From: Halichondria panicea
Lineage: Eukaryota > Porifera > Demospongiae > Suberitida > Halichondriidae
Assembly: GCF_963675165.1 (NCBI RefSeq)
Contig: NC_087388.1
Location: forward strand, 6,233,651 to 6,297,650
Direction: 5' to 3'
DNA length: 64,000 nucleotides
The notes under the pieces are model-generated. The model did not search any database and had not been told where the DNA came from. It saw nothing but the letters and a program-made list of their open reading frames with translations. Shown piece after piece: positions 60,316-64,000 of the stretch. Position 1 is the stretch's first letter; every line of letters starts with the position of its first letter. Position numbers and translations under genes: made by a program.

Positions 60316-60659
60316 TACCGTACTTATTCGATTTAAAGCGACACTTTTAAATAATTACAAAGTCAGAGGTCGTTTCTTTTGGAGGTTGAAAAATTATGTT
60401 GAAGTCTTGGTGTCGCATATTTAGAGGGTCGCATCTAATTGGAGGTTACTCCACTATCCTCGATTATAGGCTGCTTAAATTACATTGTTTCTTGCAGCCT
60501 GGAATCGAGGCTGTGGTTTGACCTCTATTTAGGACGCGACATAAAAAAATAATTGTCAACGCTGCAGTCGCTACTTTTAGAGGTCAGAAAATTGGAAAAG
60601 ATCGAGGGTGTCGCATATTTGGAGGGTCGCTTTTCGCTTTAAATCGAATAAGTGCGGTA
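60316..60659. mobile_element. Inverted-repeat element, partner of 44322-44658
   Basis: Termini TACCGTACTTATTCGATTTA and AAATCGAATAAGTGCGGTA. Same location downstream of TRAF-like 9 as the block A copy downstream of TRAF-like 5. Confidence 0.75.
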
Positions 60660-61444
60660 TATAGCACCATGAACTTGCCTCATAAACAACGTACAATATA
60701 CAATACATGCGTGCCATAAACACATGTTGTACTGAGGGAGAAAACATATAGAATACCGTATAATTGTTCAACCATGTTCGAATTCAGTAATTATGGCTGT
60801 TGAAAAATCCGAACCCTCCTTGGGAAATTGTAGAAGCACGTAGCAAAAAAAAAATCTTTTCATATTCTCTCACCTGTCGTATGTGTTGACCTTTGCCCCT
60901 TTGTTGAGTAGGAGTCTGGCACAGGAGACGAGGCCTTCCCTCCGAGTCACACTCTTGTGAGCACACACCGCCATCAGAGCCGTGTAGTAGTCTGTATGTG
61001 TGTGTGTGTGGGGGGGTCGTGGGTAAAACTTTTGTCCCCACAAAAATAATAAATTTTTATATTAAATCGCAAAAGTACTCGCAGATAATTGGAGATCGCA
61101 ATGAATCTCATTAAAACCGCCATGAATAACATTAATTTCACAACTTGAGTAAAATTTTAATACCAGCAAAATGAGCTGAACAGTGAAATCGCAAACAAAT
61201 CTATCTGTGAAAATATGTCACCTTAAGATACCCGCTATAAGGTAGTAGCAGCCACAAAGCATTTTATATGCCATCCACACATCACACCACACCAAGCCAT
61301 TGTCTAGTCACATGGTATCTATCGTGTTTCTCTATATAAGTACGTGTATAGCTGCACAGTTATTACAATCTCTTTATAAGCCTTTGACATTGTCTAGTGA
61401 AGTCACATGTAAGTAGCTAGCTGCACAGTTAGTTTGGACTAAAC

Positions 61445-62874
61445 ATGTTTGGCCAATTTTCTAGCCCATCACTGAATGAGGGAGGTTATGACTACAAGTT
61501 CATAGAAGAACCTGCAGACTCTCTCAAGTGTCTCATCTGTCTGCTAGTAGTTAGGGAGCCACAACAACATGGCGGCTGTGGGAAGCTATTCTGTAAAGTG
61601 TGTATTGACAAGCACACGGTCTTTAATAGCACTGACTGTCCACACTGTAGAAGATCACTCTTGCAAATGGGGCTTTTTACTGACCTTAGAAGTGAGTAAA
61701 TCATTACATGAAAAAATTGCTAACACGTGAGAGTACATGTAACTATTATACTAAATATAGCTGCCATTATATGTATACATTGAATATAACATTGTTTTGT
61801 TTTGTAGGTGAGCAGGAAGTGAAGTCTCTGCTGGTTCATTGTCCAACAGCCTGTGAATGGAACGGAGAGCTTCGATCACTAGAAGACCACATGCAGAAAG
61901 TTTGTGAGAATGCTATAGTTCCCTGCCCAAATGGTTGTAGCAATGGCAAAACAACGATGCTGCGAAAAAACGTTGATTTTCATATCCTTACTAAGTGCCC
62001 GAATCGACCACACTCCTGTACAAAATGTCAGAATGTAATGGAGTTTAGGAATGTCAAAAGCCATGAACTAAACGAGTGCCCCAAGAGACAGTACACATGC
62101 CCACACTGCAATGAAGCTGGTGTGTATGATGAGAGAACTACTACACATCTAGAAGTCTGCCCTACAGTAGAGATCAAATGCAAAAAATGCTCACTACAGA
62201 TCATTCGCTGTGATGAATCTAATCATTCTTTGGATTGCCCAAATGAACCAGTTTGCTGCACATACTACAACATTGGCTGTGCAGAGAAGCCTCTAAGAAA
62301 GGATCAAAGTGCACACGAAGAAAACGCTCAGCTTCACCTGTCACTAGCAACTAAAGAAGTCTTGAGATTAAAGAACAAAATACTCGTGAAGAATACACTA
62401 ACATTTAAAATGAAAAAGTTTCAAGCACATCAATTGGATAACAAATACTTTTATTATAGCCCTCCTTTCTACACCTCAGGAGCAGGTTACAAGATGTGTA
62501 TCCGTGTATATGCCAATGGCTTTGGTGATGCTAAGGGCACTCATGTTACAGTGGGTCCCTTTCTCATGAAGGGGGACAATGATGACTCCTTGTCCTGGCC
62601 GTTCACTGGGATAGTCACAATCGAGCTACTCAACCAACTGGAGGATAAGAACCATCTCAAGATAAAAATCAAATTTCTACCAGATAATGTAGCCAGTCAG
62701 AGAGTGGTGGATGGTGAGAGAGCAGCAAATGGAAGGGGCTGGGGTAAGTTCATCTCCCACGGTGACCTTGCTCACAAGCCTCTTACAAACACTCAGTACC
62801 TCAAAGACGATACTCTAATATTTCAAGTATCTGCAGAAGCTCCTGACTACAAGCCATGGCTGGAGTGTAACTAA
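61445..62874 (+). CDS. TRAF-like protein 10
   Basis: Exons 61445..61691 and 61808..62874, 437 residues. The first exon and upstream DNA are of the TRAF-like 6 type (MFGQFSSPSLNEGG, motif at 61303, 142 bp upstream). The second exon is of the TRAF-like 3/4 type (HCPTACEWNGELRSLEDHMQ, GCSNGKTTMLRKNVDFH). It is therefore a second candidate recombinant, with the switch in or near the intron. A 1-bp insertion near the end changes ECTN to ECN before the stop, without wider effect. Confidence 0.9.
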
Positions 62875-63198
62875 TTGACTGTAGTTACATTATCATAATT
62901 ATACGTGTAGGAAAGTTGAACTAATTAGTGGACCTGACTGACTGTACATGTACTTTCTTTCTATAATTATATAGAATTATGTCATACAGTAGAACCTCGC
63001 TAATCCGAATAGAGCTGGACCAGACCCTATTCGAATACACGGATTAACGGGTGTCATTAATTGATTATGAATATTATTAACGAGGACACTTTTGTACATG
63101 TATTATGATGTTACTGTGGCCAGAAGGGAAGCTGCTAGCTAGAATAGTCAACTTTCTTTCCAATACAGTGAGTCTTGTGAGCTCTCTCTTTGCAGTGG

Positions 63199-63415
63199 CC
63201 ATTATCTAGATGGGCGTGCCCGTCTCCAGGCCATAAAAGGGGGGTCCTTCTGTGCATTTACTGTAGGAATCAGAGGTTACAAAGAAAATTAGAACCTTAA
63301 TTAACAATCGTGACCAACCTCCTCTGGTACGGGATACAGCAGAACGAATGCTAGATAGGGCTGAACCAGTCCCCCCTTTTTATGGCTGGGGACGGGCACG
63401 CCCATCTAGCCATTG
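63199..63415. mobile_element. Foldback element inside the pogo-like remnant
   Basis: Arms containing CTAGATGGGCGTGCCCGTCT and its complement (GACGGGCACGCCCATCTAG), each continuing with GGCCATAAAAGGGGGG or the complement, enclose about 110 bp of unique sequence. Confidence 0.65.
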
Positions 63416-63572
63416 TCTTGAGCGAGGTATTGAGCAGTTTATTATTTCTGATTCAGCAATGCAAGGTAGATTGCGCATGCGCAGTAGTCTATTCTACTGA
63501 TAGCCCCTCCTCTTTTTCAGTTTGTCATTTTGTCTGGATTTGTGAGGTTTCGGACTAATTAGAGAAGTTCTA

Positions 63573-63778
63573 CCAAGGGCGTATAAAAGAAGAGAGGGCA
63601 TGCAACTCCACTATTTGTACACGTAGCTAGCAGAGTTCAAACGTGGGCGGAGGAATGTGTGCATTTGCATGAAGTGCAGAAATTTCATTTCATGCACAGT
63701 CATGCACATTCATCCGCCCACGTTTGAACTCTGCTCATATAGGAGTTGCATGCCCTCTCTTCTTTTATACGCCCTTGG
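63573..63778. mobile_element. 206-bp foldback with TTCTA target duplication
   Basis: Arms CCAAGGGCGTATAAAAGAAG (then AGAGGGCATGCAACTCC) and GCAGAGTTCAAACGTGGGCG pair with complements on the other side. TTCTA flanks both ends (63568-63572 and 63779-63783). It interrupts the right terminus of the pogo-like element. Confidence 0.75.
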
Positions 63779-64000
63779 TTCTACTAAGTATCTTCATAGA
63801 TTATAATAAAATAATTATCATATAAACCATGACATTGCTCATGCTGCACACTGAGATGAGTACGAAATAAGTTACTAGCTATATACACATACATGTAATT
63901 ATCAATAATATTATGGCGCATGACTATATAATTAGTACATGCTTGTTACAGGTAATTAAAATGCATGTAATAGCCGCATGCAGGTAACATGCACACACAC

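Larger units (their letters stand above)
57335..60991 (-). pseudogene. GASZ-like copy 5, fragments seen in the window
   Basis: Pieces: exon 5 fragment 57387 to about 57335, exon 4 57808..57697, exon 3 58281..58164 with a lost donor (AGATGAG for AGGTGAG), and a second exon 3 at 60991..60874 with an intact donor. Exons 1 and 2 of this unit would lie beyond the right edge. The arrangement mirrors copy 3 (41335-48969). Confidence 0.75.
50500..62900. repeat. Segmental duplication, block B (TRAF-like 7-10 and GASZ-like fragments)
   Basis: Counterpart of 34500-46850. TRAF-like 7/3, 8/4, 9/5 and 10/6 are positional pairs, as are the GASZ fragments and the elements at 36436/52303 and 44322/60316. The level of identity varies sharply along the block. 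Confidence 0.85.
62986..63790. mobile_element. Pogo/Tigger-like element remnant
   Basis: The left end CAGTAGAACCTCGCTAATCC (then GAATAG) is the typical terminus of pogo-type elements. A diverged complement (TCGGACTAATTAGAGAAGTTCTA, 63550-63572) lies at the right, interrupted by the foldback at 63573. No transposase frame remains. Confidence 0.5.
62875..64000. other. Right-end region with nested small transposons, no gene
   Basis: The 3' flank of TRAF-like 10, then a pogo-like element end (from about 62986), a foldback (63199-63415) and a second foldback inserted near 63573-63778. The last 200 bp resembles the sequence downstream of other TRAF-like genes (GACATTGCTCATGCTGCA). No coding region seen. 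Confidence 0.6.

Noticed and set aside
1-64000. tRNA, rRNA, prokaryotic operon or integron features
   Set aside because: No cloverleaf, rRNA core or operon-like gene spacing was recognised on either strand. The gene structure is eukaryotic throughout.

Overview
The window is animal nuclear DNA and most resembles a demosponge genome. The genes have many exons and short introns with GT-AG boundaries, and CA/GT microsatellites run directly into many 3' splice sites. The AT-rich DNA between exons is full of small foldback elements. The gene content (HDAC11, RIB43A-like, glypicans, a GASZ/ASZ1 homologue, TRAF-like RING/zinc-finger/MATH proteins) is metazoan. The sponge assignment is inference from gene structure and repeat style, not a database match.

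Layout. At 1-4030 (+) lies an HDAC11-type deacetylase missing its first residues, with a long acidic repeat tail. The stretch 4031-7108 is mainly non-coding repeats plus two possible orphan exons. At 7109-9239 (-) is a glypican-like gene without an identified signal-peptide exon. At 10014-11012 is a Tc1/mariner-like remnant inserted inside another inverted-repeat element. At 11982-14841 (+) is a complete RIB43A-like ciliary gene (RIBC2 type). At 15183-17880 (-) is a second, complete glypican-like gene, convergent with it. At 18225-18653 is a long foldback element with a 9-bp target-site duplication.

From 18871 to the end the window is one amplified locus. A complete 9-exon GASZ/ASZ1-like gene (18871-26052, -; ankyrin repeats, SAM domain, C-terminal membrane anchor) carries a two-exon TRAF-like gene on the opposite strand inside its second intron. 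This nested pair has been amplified. Downstream are four more GASZ copies, all truncated, frameshifted or splice-damaged, and nine more TRAF-like genes, all with intact reading frames and all on + inside the remnants of GASZ intron 2. In total there are ten TRAF-like genes of 431-437 codons. The last 28 kb is largely a direct duplication with a period of about 15.9-16.0 kb. It contains a near-identical tract covering one TRAF exon and its 3' flank, and one TRAF gene that is a chimera of two subfamilies. A minisatellite of about 70 units of 40 bp fills intron 7 of the second GASZ copy.

How the parts fit. In other animals GASZ is a mitochondrial scaffold for piRNA production, and TRAF proteins are adaptors and E3 ligases of innate signalling. 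Here selection seems to have kept the TRAF passengers open while the duplicated GASZ hosts decayed. All ten TRAF genes share the motif TCTAGTCACATG 51-142 bp upstream of the start codon, which suggests a common regulatory input. Any transcription of the GASZ copies would be antisense to the TRAF genes.
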